DNA from: Vitellaria paradoxa
Taxonomy: Eukaryota > Streptophyta > Magnoliopsida > Ericales > Sapotaceae
Reading direction: 5' to 3'
NCBI GenBank assembly: GCA_019916065.1
Contig: CM034242.1
Location: 6,444,453-6,508,452, forward strand
DNA length: 64,000 nucleotides
The position numbers and the translations under genes were made by a program. Below the pieces are notes generated by a model. The model made no database searches. It worked only from the letters and a program-made list of their open reading frames with translations, and was not told where the DNA came from. Of this stretch, positions 10,218-26,192 are shown one piece after another (the stretch's first letter is position 1; each line of letters begins with the position of its first letter).

Positions 10218-13160
10218 GCACGGGCTTCCTTAAGCGCACGGCTTATGGGGCCACAATCGCCCAAACTAATCTTCCCCCAAACTAAACTTTTCCCCCGCTT
10301 GTATTAAATAAAGGTTTAATCTCAAAGTTTGATGTTAAGATTTCTAAATAGGTTTTATAAAGGGAATTATTTTGAAAAAGAAAAAGAAAATGTGACAAAC
10401 TAAGAAGAATGCATATAATAAGGTTATGATTTTCGAGAATGACTAAGAAACCAAGGCAAAAAGATATGCTTAGGGTTTGAGCTATAGTTAGCATGATGTG
10501 TAAGATTGTGATTGATTATCAAGTGATACGATGAAATTGTTGACTATGGTAAAAAAATTGGTAACAATGGAAAAAAATAATAATACATGACTGATAGTTA
10601 TTGAATTTGGGTTTTACGAAAATTAATAAATAGGGTAAGGAGATAGTAAAGTAAAGGACTTGTGCATGCTATGCTTTAGTGATTATGTTAACTTGAAAAC
10701 TTATGCTCTGAGATAGATTTTTAAGTTGTTTGAAGTAAATGTTCGTGAAAGAAATAATATAAAGATTTAACTTAGTATGTCGAGATAAAAGATAACAACG
10801 AGGGAAATTATAAAGTAATATATATGGTTAGAAGAAATTGATTTAGTTATCCATTGTGTTTCAATGTGATTAATATGATTTGTTCTATTTAATGTTGTTT
10901 GATTGACATTGAATTGTTTGGTGTTGTGGATGTATGATATTGAATTCGGATATAATGATATAAGTGGATTTGTTATATGTGTGGGTCAAATTTAGAAAAT
11001 TGGACTCAATAGAATGTGTACACAAAATGAATACGTTAAAGGTAACATTTTTAGTGATAAGATCAAAATAGAATTTGGAAAATTTAAAATGTGTTGGTTA
11101 AACATATAATAGTAAGATCTAGCATAATGATTGACGTAATTCTATAAAATTGTGAAGCAAAGTGTGGTTGATATTTAGTATTGAAACTGAATGATAGGAT
11201 TTGAAATCTGTGATATTGAAAGTTAATTGATAACTTGAGTTAGATAATTTATCAAATTGATAAAAGCAGACGAAACTCAGTAATGGAATGAAGATATTGA
11301 TTGAAGAAAATTACGTCTTGGCATGGGAATGGTTGATAATTTGGATATAATCATTAAACTCTAGAATACGAAAAATCAGATAACAATAACAAGATGAATA
11401 AGGCTATACAGATATGTAAATTGTAATGACAAATATGAAATATAATAAAGGTATATGATAGTAAAATGGTTTGCTCACGTGAATATGATGGATGAATAAG
11501 ATATGTGAATTTGTGTAAGGTAATGTTAAAAGCAATAAAAAATGTGAGGGTTATGTTAGTAATGTATTGTGATACGTGTTTAGGATGGGTTGTGATGAAA
11601 ATAAGATATGAATATGCGATGCCAATGGGTTAAAGGTCCCTAAACCTGTGCAGGGTTTGGTTATTGTGTTAATAGGTTAGTAGTCTATAATACGATATTG
11701 ATATTGGTATATTGTAACCATTGGATATTGATCCATAAACAACGACACTGACTTGGTGTATGGTGGGCCTTAAGCCCAAGCTCATAAATGACGACTTAGT
11801 TTATCATTTTTGTTGGGTGTTGGTCTATAAAAAGGACAATGGTTTGGATGATGACTAGGTGTACCATGACCCTAGAGCCAAGACTCCTAAACGACGATGA
11901 TTCAGTTTATCTTTTTCGTTAGGTGTTGGCCGATAAAAACGATGACGATTTGGATTGGAAATGAATGTTACAGAAATGGTAATGTGTGGGTTCGTATATA
12001 TGTGGGGTTGTATCGGAAATGAGATTAATGCAAGTAAAATTAACATGGTTGATTCTGGTTATAAAGAAAATGTTGTAATGACATATGGAAACTTGGTTAA
12101 ATGTTGGGTTATTGAAATTTGAATAATCAATCTTGATAATGTTATGGTCTAAAGTTATATGGTGACAAGTTGTGAAAAATTTACCTTATTTGATTACTAT
12201 CGAATGAGTATAGAAATTGATAAAATGGTTACCTTAGTCTATTATTGTGACTTACAAAGATTTAGAGGAACCTTCGATAATTTGTAAGAATAAATTTATG
12301 AAACAAAAAAGAGATATTAGCTAGGAGGACGTAGCTATATAGATTAACAAGAAAAGTGACGATTGAAATTTAAGATTTGATAATTAAGATATAACAAAAA
12401 CAATGAAATGTTAAATTAACATGAGTTGTTTCTTATAAAATGATGAGTATAAGGTTAGGATTTAACGAATAGTGGATAATGGAAACCATCCAACTATAAG
12501 ATAGCGTGGTATGATATGATAATACTTAAATTGTTGCCATTACTGTCCTACGATATATTTAATATGCTTGGTATTGTTGCACGATGATGCTTGATTGTTG
12601 TTGGTTAAGACTATTCCCTGCTGCATGATAGCAATATGCTAAGCCATTATGTTGCATGTTAATCTGATCTATATATGAAATATATTGTTATTTGATATGC
12701 TTTTGTTGGTGACATGCTAGAACATGAAATAACGTGTTGTGAGTGAAATGCATTATTATACAGTATTTTCACCTTAGCAGCACAATAGGACATGTGGTGT
12801 ATGCTTGAGTGTAAAATGCTCACATGTAGATTAGTACTCACTCCTCTATGGTTATGATTACAGGTTTAAGATGGGCCTATCTATGGAGAGTTTGACTTAG
12901 AATTTTGTATTGTTCTTCTACTTCATTCTAGATTAGTTGAATATGTATTTGAATGCCCTCGATAGAGTGGTGAGTTATGTATATTTATTATTTTATTTAG
13001 TTGGGATTGTAGTAGGCCAGCTACTATGTATTATTATTGTTACTTTAATGTCAGCTCCAAAGTGGTTGTATGGCTCTTGATCATGACTTGTAGATGTTTG
13101 TATGCAATTGCATGCAATTAGAACTCACTCATTGGGTATGAGACCCGGGGCCGTGACACC
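10218..13160. repeat. Non-coding 2.9-kb segment, possibly a solo LTR
   Basis: No ORF of note is seen. A diverged direct repeat of about 100 bp lies at about 11,757-11,958 (each copy has CTCATAAA or CTCCTAAA, then GTTTATC, TGTTGG or GTGTTGG, and ATAAAAA). The end ACCCGGGGCCGTGACA resembles the 3' ends of plant Ty3/gypsy LTRs, which is why I suggest a solo LTR. No primer-binding site, polypurine tract or matching target duplication was found, so the call is weak. It is duplicated at 33,380-36,325. Confidence 0.3.
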
Positions 13161-13312
13161 CCAATCCAATCCAATTGAGATAGATAAGTCAAAATGGATC
13201 ACCTCTTTTAAATCAAACGAGGGATAGCATATATTATATTTCTGTTACCCTCACCAAACTTGGCTTGGCTTGGCTTTGCTTCGATTGGATTGGATTAAAT
13301 GATTGGATCTCA
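13161..13312. repeat. 150-bp fold-back hairpin
   Basis: The left arm CCAATCCAATCCAATTG pairs with the right arm CGATTGGATTGGATTA. A TTGGCTTGGC repeat lies next to the right arm. The structure is conserved at 36,327-36,478 in A2, where the TTGGC repeat is longer. It is probably a small MITE or fold-back element. Confidence 0.45.
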
Positions 13313-13439
13313 ATGTGTGTGAATGTTTGTATTGCCATTTTCAACTACTATAATACCGATATGAATATAAATGAGAAATTCTTTGTGGCATATTGAGGAT
13401 AAATTAATTAGATCACAACATTAACGACGTTATTGTTGT

Positions 13440-14640
13440 TATTATATATTATAAAACTGACCACGTGAGTAACCAATGACATTCAAAATAATAAAATAAT
13501 TGGATTGCCATTCCCCCTCATTTACTTTAGTTTCTTTCCTTTTCTCTCCCTTCTTATTCTCCTAAGCAAAGGCTTAAGTATAGACACAGTTACCCAGTAT
13601 TTAAGGGTGCATTAGAGTAGAGGTTGATCTCATTTTGCTTTGATATCCTACTCTAGTATTTGTGACTCCAGTTCAAACTTGTAAATCTTATTCCTACCTT
13701 TTGGTAGATATATCATTGTTCTCGTATATAGAAAAATAAAAGAAAAAAGAAAGAAAAAATTGCATTCAACACATGTAAAATGAAAAATTAAAATAAAGGG
13801 TAAAAATATGAGGACCAAGTGGCTAAATATAAGTTGGTTGTATGGCCAATGTGGATCATCCAGCTAGAAAAATAAGCTGTTAACATGTGGTAACTGCTAA
13901 CTCAATAAGTTATCCCGCCTCAGTAACACAATGCATTGCCCCAACTCGATTACCTAAAGCATTGTATTACCTGACTTTCTAGAGGAAGAGAACATATAAC
14001 AATCCCAATGTGTACTCCGGGATTCTAGTGGTAACAAACTCCTAAAATGTGCTCTAGAATCACAGCAAGATTTAAGAAAAAGTTTAACTTTCATGTGGTG
14101 CTAATGTAGTAAGAGTGAGGTGATATAAACCGTTGCAAATGTATGCTATATAAGGGAGGAGACAAATAACTTAAGGCAAAATCAAAATAGGGTAGCTACA
14201 AATTGAGCTGCTTGAACTTAATTCATGGTTTCATGGTCTTAACGACAAATAAAGCATGATAGACATATATAATAAATAATTTTTTAAATAATTTTAATCA
14301 AGTGTCACGTGTCATAATCATACTATTAGTTAGGTGATGCATGAATTTTCACAAACCCTGTTTTATATATATTAATTTCATATAATATGTATGCGTGTGT
14401 TTAAGAATGTAAGCACGTAAGATGCCAAACTTAATTAGTTATTAGTATTACTAAATTCATTTATTTTTTTTCTATTTATTATTATCGCAAACTCATTTAT
14501 TTCTTAGACTCTGGTTGGAGCACCAAATTTAATTGAAAACTTTAAACATTTCCTTGTATAAATTACGAAATTATAATTTGAAGTGGGATCGAGTAGTTTG
14601 AGCTTATTGTACCCGTTGGTACCCCATGCGATAACCAGAT
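13440..14640. repeat. Dispersed repeat family in the SRLK-1/SRLK-2 spacer
   Basis: About 13,500-14,250 resembles 27,780-28,510, its A2 equivalents at 36,660-37,380, and 50,540-50,780. A shared mark is AGTTCAAAC followed by GTAAAT or GTAAAC about 60 bp before an A-rich run; AGTTCAAACTC resembles a tRNA B box, so a SINE-derived origin is possible. Another shared mark is TATGCTATATAAGG. There is no coding potential. A2 lacks about 52 bp (13,602-13,655). Confidence 0.35.
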
Positions 14641-14757
14641 GATGATCAATGCTTTTTCACTTTCCCAATGGTTAGAAAATGGCTATTTTTTTCTCAGACC
14701 TGTTCTATTTTGTGCCTGTGATTTCACAAGTTTTAGCTCTATTTTTATTAAAAAAAA

Positions 14758-15027
14758 GTGCAGTTGAACAGTCGTAGAACAGTGGCTAACTCATTTAATT
14801 TAGGAACTGAAAAGACTAAATTACCCTCGCATGCAGATGGTGGGGGTAGACAGGGGCAAGGGGAAGGAGGTAGGCAGTCAAGTTTCAATGTGCTTGAGCT
14901 ACACTGGATCAAAACCGAGATTGTTGAATATGTGGATGATCATGATCGCTACTTTTGCTTTCATATTTTCAAGGTTGGCCCTAAGCATTTCATGATTACG
15001 TTGCATGGGATGGCCCACAACCCCTAA
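14758..15027 (+). other. Weak hypothetical ORF duplicated in A2
   Basis: An open stretch of 89 codons encodes a Gly/Gln-rich part and HDRYFCFHIFKVG. It begins at GTG, not ATG. The A2 counterpart (37,802-38,395) is open for 197 codons from an ATG. No domain is recognised. A2 and A1 diverge after residue 75, so selection for protein is doubtful. In A1 a 44-bp unit (CTGTCAACAT...ACATACTCTC) is duplicated at about 15,103-15,190. Confidence 0.15.
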
Positions 15028-15532
15028 TCAAGCTCATCTGGATTAAGAAAATAAATAAATTATCAGTGAAACTGTAGACAATAGATAAGAACAAACAAAC
15101 CATCCTGTCAACATCCTGGGCTCTTTCTAGAACATACTCTCTCTCTGTCCTGTCAACATGCTGGGCTCTTTCTAGAACATACTCTCTCTCTCTCTCGGCC
15201 ATGTTTGTTTGTCCGGATTGGATGGCTAGAGATTATCACTCACTAGGACATTGGAAGGGATGACGCCTCCACTTGCATGTTTGATTGCAACCATCACACG
15301 GGGCTGGAATTTCTTATTTGGGCATTTGATTGAGAGGCTCCAGGTTGTGGGATTAAATATAAGATGATCAAATTAATCTTGTTATATAGAACATAAAAAT
15401 TTGCATTGCACAATTTTATTTTATTTTTAATATAAGAAATAATATATTAATTAATATTATAATTTACAAGGCATCTATTTTTTTTAAAGGTAAAAAAAAT
15501 AAATTAATAATAAAAAAGACCCAATTTGAAAA

Positions 15533-15644
15533 GAGTGAACCTATTTGCACTCTACTTTTAGTTTCTTACACTCCAAATAAGTATTATTCATGTGAGAGAA
15601 AATGGAGTGTAAGAACTAAAAGTGGAGTGCGAATAGTAATTCCC
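15533..15644. mobile_element. 112-bp MITE with perfect 8-bp target duplication (hAT-type)
   Basis: It is flanked on both sides by TTTGAAAA (15,525-15,532 and 15,645-15,652). Terminal inverted repeats of about 40 bp share GCACTC, ACTTTTAGTT and CTTACACTCC. Block A2 has the empty site with a single TTTGAAAA at 38,587-38,594. An 8-bp duplication is typical of hAT elements. Confidence 0.8.
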
Positions 15645-16024
15645 TTTGAAAAACATCTTTCAAAAAATTAACCATCATAAACCAAAAAAATTAAATCAAT
15701 AATTGTGTACATTGCATATCTCCAAAACAAAAGGAAAAAATTCAAACGCACTCAAAGTTGTAGCTAAGTTATAAAGAAAATAAAAACTCAGATATTACTG
15801 GACCTAACAAAAATAAAAAATAAACACATTACAGTTCAGGAAACAAAAACTGTCCCCAAATGCATTTTATTCGGATTATTGAATCTCTACTAATATCATT
15901 CAACAAAATACTAACATTATGTGAAGACAAATATCACAAGCATATACTTGATATGTGGAGATCTCTGTTAGTTAGTATTTGTCATATGACGATCAAGTTG
16001 ACCACATGTGTGTTGCCAAATGAC

Positions 16025-16125
16025 CAGAAGAGAGAGAGAGAGAAGAGATGGGTAAGAAAAGCGAGAAGACATTTGAGAAGAAGAGCACGAGCTTTCATTT
16101 GCCTATGTAAAGAGAGAGAATGAGA
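16025..16125. repeat. GA-rich microsatellite tract
   Basis: AGAGAGAGAG runs begin at about 16,030 and continue to 16,125. The A2 counterpart at about 38,970-39,085 has a longer (GA)n run. No gene is seen here. Confidence 0.6.
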
Positions 16126-17594
16126 GAGTTGCAGAGAGAAGTTGCGCTGTATTTTTCTCAAAACTCAAAAGACCACGTGAACGAGGGTGTTTCAGTAAAT
16201 TTACCCTCAATCCCTCACTTCCTCATTTCCAGTACCTCACCCCTCAGATTTTTTTTCCATTAGTCTAATGGATATTGAATCCATCCGGTTAGGATTCCAT
16301 ATCCTTCAACTATTTTGTTAAACAAACATAGTACAAACTGATCCTCGGGGATACTAACTCCAATCCCTCGTTTTTATCCGGTTAATAAATATGGCCTGTC
16401 TCTTACACTGTCCTTTTTATTTTTTTCATTTTTTAGTATTAAAATGATCTTACAAAACTAATAATTCATCCATCATTCAAAATGTATATTATTGATAACA
16501 ATCTATAATCAAAACAATCAATAACAATTCACAGTCAAAGGAATCCACAACTGACACAAGATCTAATAGATTTCATCCAGGGGTGATTTTTCCCTTAAGC
16601 TCAAAACTTTAATTACTTTTATTTTAAGTACAAAATTATAATTGTATAAATATATAATAATATATTAAATATGTATTTAATAGGTATCCTACAATTACTG
16701 AGTATCAGCAACCGCACAATTAAATCTCAACTCTATACTAATTTTATTAAGATATTTTTCAATAAAATTTTGATAAATTTCGATCAAATCAATATGTTTG
16801 TGTATTTGTTTCATTAACATTTTTTATTTATGTTTAAGGGTTTTTGGGTGGTAAAAATTTAAAAAAATCAAACTAAATCAAACCAAATTAAACTAAGTCT
16901 TTTTCCATTAGGTGGGATCAGCTATATAGATTTGACGACGTCAATCATGATAAAAATTAAAAAAATTAATGTAAAAATGACTTGTATCAAAATTTAATTG
17001 AATGAAATTGGTAATTTTTAATAATTTTTAATAAAATTTGATAAATCAAATATCTTTTACCACTTCAATAGTTTTCCACAAAGAAATGTAACGTTTCCTT
17101 ACGTCAAGGTCCCATCATCTTAGGTGGTAGACTGTCACTTTTATATCACTATTTATTGTTGTCAAAATCAAAGGATTCATGCGACACATCTGGGTGGAAT
17201 TGATAGATACATGATGCGATGGACTCGTATGACACACGAGAGTTTTAAGTCGTACGTTAGAATGAGTAAATTAAAGTTCATCCTGAATTATAGCGTCAGA
17301 TTTTTTTTATTTTATTAAGATTTTAGAAAGAAAAAGAAAAAAAAATGCAAGGACAAAAATAAAAATTATTTTCTTTTTCTCTTTTTCATTGCAGTAATTA
17401 TTTTATTAATTTTAAAATAAATAGAAACATTATTTATATTATCTTTTTTTTTTTCATGTGTAATAAGTTTTTCTCTGTCTCCACCGTTCAATTTGAATAT
17501 GAAGAGAGAAAAAGTCAACAAAAATTCCTATACTACTTGGCTGTTGAATTTTGAATAAAAATGAAAAAAATATAAATTAATCAGTTATTCTAAA

Positions 17595-18078
17595 CAGGAG
17601 CGGATCCAGAATTTCAGCCAGGGGGGCACCGGGTATCTAAGACGGGAATAACAAATTATCTTCGGACTAAGAGTAGGAGAGAAAATATCGCTTTTAGGGA
17701 GAGATAAAATTATTCTTGAACATTAAACCGTTGATTATACTTTTTTCAATTTAATAGTTTAACTAGTTATTTTAACAGTATCTGAGATTTATAAGATATC
17801 TATCATTACTTAAAAAAATATAATTATTATTAAGTTTTTGTTGTTTATAGAATTTATTATGTTATATATTATATTTTTGATTTTATGCACAAAAATATTG
17901 AATAGTGTAATAGGACAATATATTTTATTTCAAAAAATACTTGGGTTTAATTTTTATAAACTCTTTTTATGTGAAAATTTTTGAATTTACCTTAGTTTTT
18001 AAATAAGACCAATATAACCTAACTTTGAATTCATTTATTTTTCAATTAAAGGTAAAATGTCAAAGGTATTTTTGTAAT
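17595..18078. mobile_element. 484-bp insertion present in A1 only
   Basis: It is flanked by TTCTAAA at 17,588-17,594 and 18,079-18,085. The A2 site reads TTATTCTAAATTACTTTACG uninterrupted near 40,440. The element starts CAGGAGCGGATCCAGAATTT and a GGGGGG run follows; it has no ORF. The family is uncertain. Confidence 0.65.
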
Positions 18079-19299
18079 TTCTAAATTACCTTACAGCATC
18101 TATTCACATTCTTCTTTTCTTTTTATTTTTCTTCTCCTCTCACTGTTCAATTTGAATTTGAGGAGAGGGAGGTCAATAAGAGGTCTTATATATTTGGTTG
18201 TTGAATTTTGAATAAAAATGGAGAAATATAAAATAAATCTAACTTTTTTCTCACAACTTTCTCTCACTTTCTTGTGTTTTCTCTTTCTATTCTCAATAGG
18301 CTAACAAAACAAAGATTGTACTCTCTCATTCTTTGCAAGTCTTGTCTCCAGTGAGACTGTTATTTTGGTACCTTCAAAATCTTATAATGTAGTTATGCGG
18401 TATCTACCTAATTTAGAGCCTGTTTGGAAATACCTAATTTAGAGCCTGTTTGGAAACACACACACACACAAATAGCACCCACAAAATCACTAACTTTTTA
18501 AAAAAAATTTTTAACTTTATTTTTATTTTTTTTTACTTTTACAAATTTCTACCAAATATGCAACTTTTGTTAAAAGTATTATGTATCAATGCCTGCACAA
18601 AAATTGTAAAAAATTGAATATTTTGGTTTACCAAACGTAGCCTTAATATTCTTGTTGCAATGATTGTTTTATTCTAGAGTAACTACACTTTAATTTTTTT
18701 TTTTTTTTTGTGATTGGCAAAAAATATATATGATTTTTATCTAATTTAAAAGTCATCGTTTGTGATTTAAATTAAAGTAAAAAATTACGAGAAATTATTA
18801 AATTTAGCTAGGTTTGCATTGTTAAAAAGTTATTAAAAAATAAAGACAAATTGAGTATTTTAAAAAAAAATGGAATAGTTTTTATTTTAATATAAAAATG
18901 GGTAATATGTATAATTTTATTTATCTATTTTTGTAAAAATCTTTTTTCTCAAACAAATTTTAACTAATGATGTATAAATTTAATTAAATTTAATATATTT
19001 AAATAATTTTAATTTTAATTCAAATCACAAGAACATATTTCTAAATTTTTAAATTAAAAAGGGGTAAATTGATGATTCAGAGAATATTATTTTTCATCTT
19101 ATTATCTTAGCCACCATTATGATGGGTGCTCTTTTTTCTACAATATGAACAAGAATTCCAAATATTAGTCAACCCGATTGGTCCCACAAAATCCCACTAT
19201 GCTGTCGAAATTGACTCACTCGATGGGGTCAGAGTCAGTCAATGGTTTGGAACTTTTTGCCCGTGGGTTTTGAACTTTTGGCTGTTTCCCATTATTTGC

Positions 19300-19455
19300 A
19301 AGGAAAGTGGAATTTCTATCACCGCACCGACTGACAAGTCTTTTTAACACTCAATTTCTATCATTGAATAGCCGATGTTTTCTTTTGCTTATTTTCTCGG
19401 AATCGACACCGAAAGTGAGTGGATGAATTGACAAATATTGATTATCACTTTTAGG
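19300..19455 (+). promoter_or_regulatory. Displaced promoter-like module, 3.2 kb upstream of SRLK-2
   Basis: It matches the modules next to SRLK-1 and SRLK-5 (CACCGCACCGACTGACAAGTC, ACTCAATTTCTATCATTGAAT). About 3.2 kb of AT-rich DNA, including an AGATAAATAAAGATA array and an 883-bp element, separate it from the SRLK-2 ATG. It may be inactive, or it may act as a distal element. Confidence 0.45.
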
Positions 19456-19789
19456 CAACTTCTGGCTGGCTTCAAGGGCTGCCGTGTAAAATTCATCTAA
19501 GGGGTTGAAGTGTTAAAATTAGTAGTTATAATTTTATTAAAATAAATTTAATTGAATTAATAAATATTTTTAATTGAATCAATATATTATTTATTTGAAT
19601 TAACAAATACGAATAAAATTATAATCATTGATTTTTATACTCCAATCCCTCTAATAAATTTTTTACTGCAATCTTCTGAAATCCACTTCTGACACGAGAT
19701 GAAAAGTTTGGAAATGAAAAATTATAAGAATAATTATTATTTTAACAATAATTAATGGGATAACAAGTTTACAATTTAGGGGACTTCTG

Positions 19790-20445
19790 CTGCAAACTCA
19801 AGATAAATAAAGATAAAAACTAACGATAAATAAAGATATAGTGACTAAGTATAAATAGAAATTTGAGACTTTTATTACAAATTCGAGATAAATAAAAATA
19901 AAAATTAAAGATAAATAAAGATATAGCAACTAAGTATAATATAAATAAAAATGTAGTAAGTAAAGATAAAGATAACTAAAGATAACAATTAAAGATAAAT
20001 AAAGATATAGTAAAATTTTAATTATTCTTTTTTTTTAATATTTAAATTTATATTAGAGATAAATTTTGATTACATTATGATAGTGAGAAACAATTTTTTT
20101 TAGATTAAGATTAGTAGCTAAATATAAATAAATATAACAACTAAATACATATAAAGATAACAATTAAAGATAAATAAAGATATAACAATTAAAGATAAAT
20201 AGAGATAACAAGCAAGATAAATAAATAAAAAATTTTAAAGTAATATAAATTAATATTTTTTAAAAATAAAAAATAATTAAAAATTTATTATATCTTATTT
20301 ATCTTTAATATAAATTTAAATATTTTTAAAAAGTAAAAATAATTAAAAATTTACTATATCTTTGTTTATATTTAGTTGTTATATTTATTTATCTTTATTT
20401 AATATATTTTTATTTATCTTTACTTTTTAGCATTATTTGTATCAA
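19790..20445. repeat. AGATAAATAAAGATA array with inverted halves
   Basis: The left half is packed with AGATAAATAAAGATA-like units on the + strand. The right half carries TATCTTTATTTATCTTT-like units, so the region can fold back on itself. The A2 copy lies at 42,170-42,775. It separates the promoter-like module from SRLK-2. Confidence 0.6.
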
Positions 20446-20689
20446 GTTTGTATGAAGGGCCACCAAATTTTACAAGATCCAACGCTTCATATTTTACACT
20501 GGACGACTACAAATAGGTGCCTAGTTACAGGAGCTCCTTAATTCAGAAGTTTAAAAAAGTAAATATTATTTGGTAATAATTATATTATGTTAGAAGTGGT
20601 AAAAATTAAAAAAATAAAAATTAATTGTGTTTAGAATAAAAATAAATTGATAATGTACCTAGAATAATTTATCCAATAAAATAATTTTT

Positions 20690-20880
20690 GTGGCGCAGTC
20701 TAAGGCAAGAACACATGGAAGAAAACTACCAAAGAACTATCGTTATCCGCGACGGGCAAAGCGTCCCCCAGAATTTGTGCTTTAACAACCCACAAGGTCA
20801 CAAATCACCAGGAAAGAACAAGCAACGAACGCCAAGGCGATGAAAACTTCAATAGGAACTTGCGCGTAAGAGTTAATATT
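20690..20880 (+). other. Higher-GC island with a conserved 42-codon ORF
   Basis: It lies in extremely AT-rich DNA. The ATG at 20,715 opens 42 codons to a TGA at 20,841-20,843 and encodes RTIVIRDGQSVPQN and NPQGHKSPGKNK. A2 (43,064-43,192) keeps the same length with a few residue changes. It is too short to assign and may be a gene fragment carried by a transposon. Confidence 0.25.
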
Positions 20881-21690
20881 TAATTTTAGTAAAAAATTAT
20901 AATAAAATAAATTATTATAATAGTTTAATTTTAATACAATTTAATTTCAATAAATAAATATATTATTAAACTATATAATTTTAAATAAAAGTTTTATCAT
21001 AGATTAATATTTTAATAATAATTAATTTTAATAATGATATATTATTTGTCAAAAGTTATTTTTATTTGGATAAAATAATTTAATGAAAACAATTAATTTT
21101 ATTTATTTAAATAGATTATTTAATTTAATAAATTATATTAACGCAATACATAATCTAGTAAATTAGTATTTATGAGAAATAATTTTTATTTAATAAAACA
21201 GTTTAATGAAATAAATCATTTTAATAAGTAATTATTATTTTTTCAAAATTTTAATTTGAAGAAAATAAATAATTTTAATCATAAATTAATATTTCAATAA
21301 TATTAATTTAATAAAACAAAATAAATTATTTTAATAATAAATTATATTTTATTAAATATTGTTTTTATAAAATAATTTAATAATTAATTAGTTTTAGTTT
21401 TATTAAATAAATTATTATTTCATAATATTTGTTATAATTATTTATAAGAAAACGTTATCTAAAATTTTACAGAAGCATAAAAGAATGTATTTTATGGAAT
21501 TATGAGAAAAAGTATAATTTTTTTATTACTCACACTAATAATAATTTAAGCCATATGAAATAATGCTCACTCTTGGTATAATTGTCGACCCGTTTTTCAA
21601 CTAATATAATAAAGGAAAAAGAAATTATCCCACGAAAATTTACCCTCCCTCGCCCCAACAAACATGCCCGCCAAAACACGTAAATTGTAG
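20880..21690. other. Very AT-rich spacer
   Basis: It is made almost entirely of TTTAATAA/AATTATTT-type sequence, with no gene or clear element ends. It is duplicated at about 43,215-44,030. Confidence 0.5.
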
Positions 21691-21697
21691 GACCTAA

Positions 21698-22580
21698 GGA
21701 CCTGATTGGATGGTGTTAAAATTTCAGGAGAATAAGTTTAGAGGGGGTATAAGATAAGAGGGGATATTATTTTTAGAGGGTTGACCTCACATTGATGTAA
21801 TTTTATGGAGGGGATAACTTTTGACTTGATTTGAATGTTTTATAAATAAGAGGGGGTGAATGATGGAAACAATAGTTAAATGACTCTTTTGCCCTTGTGG
21901 TGTCCCAAACTTGATTACCCATTAAATTAAACTTGGTTACCCAAACTTAATTATATGTTTATGTTAATTATATAATGTGAAAACTAACTAGTACAAATTA
22001 ATTTTAGACAAATTAATTATAAATAAATTATGTTATTAATAAATTAAACTTCATAAAATATATAAATTAATTTCGTAAACAATAACATCCCAATTTATTC
22101 GAAACTTCCTTAGTCGCTTATTTTTTTTCTCCTTATTTAAAAATATCAATATATGTGTAATTTTGTATAAATTTGTTAAAAAATAATTTACTAAAAATAT
22201 CTTAAAATCACATCACCTCCTATTTGGAAAAAATATATTTTTTTAATCACACGACCCCTTATTTGGAAAAAAATTATATTTTTTTATTTTTATTAATATT
22301 ATATTTTAATACATTTTTCCATTAGAAAAAAAAAATTATTTCTAATATAAAATACATTTTGTAGGTGAGAAGAGGCATAATGGTCCAATTTAGTCCATAT
22401 AAGGGGGGATAATTTTTGGAGAGCCTTTTCAAAAATAATACATCTTCTTCCAAGATTAAGAAAGGAAGATAATTTTTAGATGAGAGAAATTTTACTTCCC
22501 AAACTAAGCAAAAAATATCCATCAAAGTATATAAGAGTGTATTATTTATGAAACCACATTTTGAAACATCCAATCGGCCC
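21698..22580. mobile_element. 883-bp inverted-repeat element in the SRLK-2 promoter region
   Basis: The left end GGACCTGATTGGATG and the right end, read on the - strand as GGGCCGATTGGATG, are terminal inverted repeats. A2 continues from GGACCTAA straight to AAGCAAAAG at about 44,025-44,037, so the element is absent there. The element ends about 110 bp upstream of the SRLK-2 ATG. The target duplication is unclear. It has no convincing ORF. Confidence 0.65.
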
Positions 22581-22689
22581 GTGAAAGCAAAAGATCAAAT
22601 GCCTGGAAAAGGCTATTTTCTTGCTCGTCCTTACTCTATATCATCGTTTCTAAGGACAAGTTATCCAAAAAGTGACTGACACAAGGAGG

Positions 22690-26192
<3,503 letters not shown>

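Noticed and set aside
10218..13160. A complete LTR retrotransposon
   Set aside because: No gag-pol ORF or remnants, no primer-binding site and no second LTR were seen; at most it is a solo LTR.
22322..22573. 83-codon minus-strand ORF just upstream of SRLK-2
   Set aside because: It lies inside the 883-bp inverted-repeat element and shows no transposase motif.
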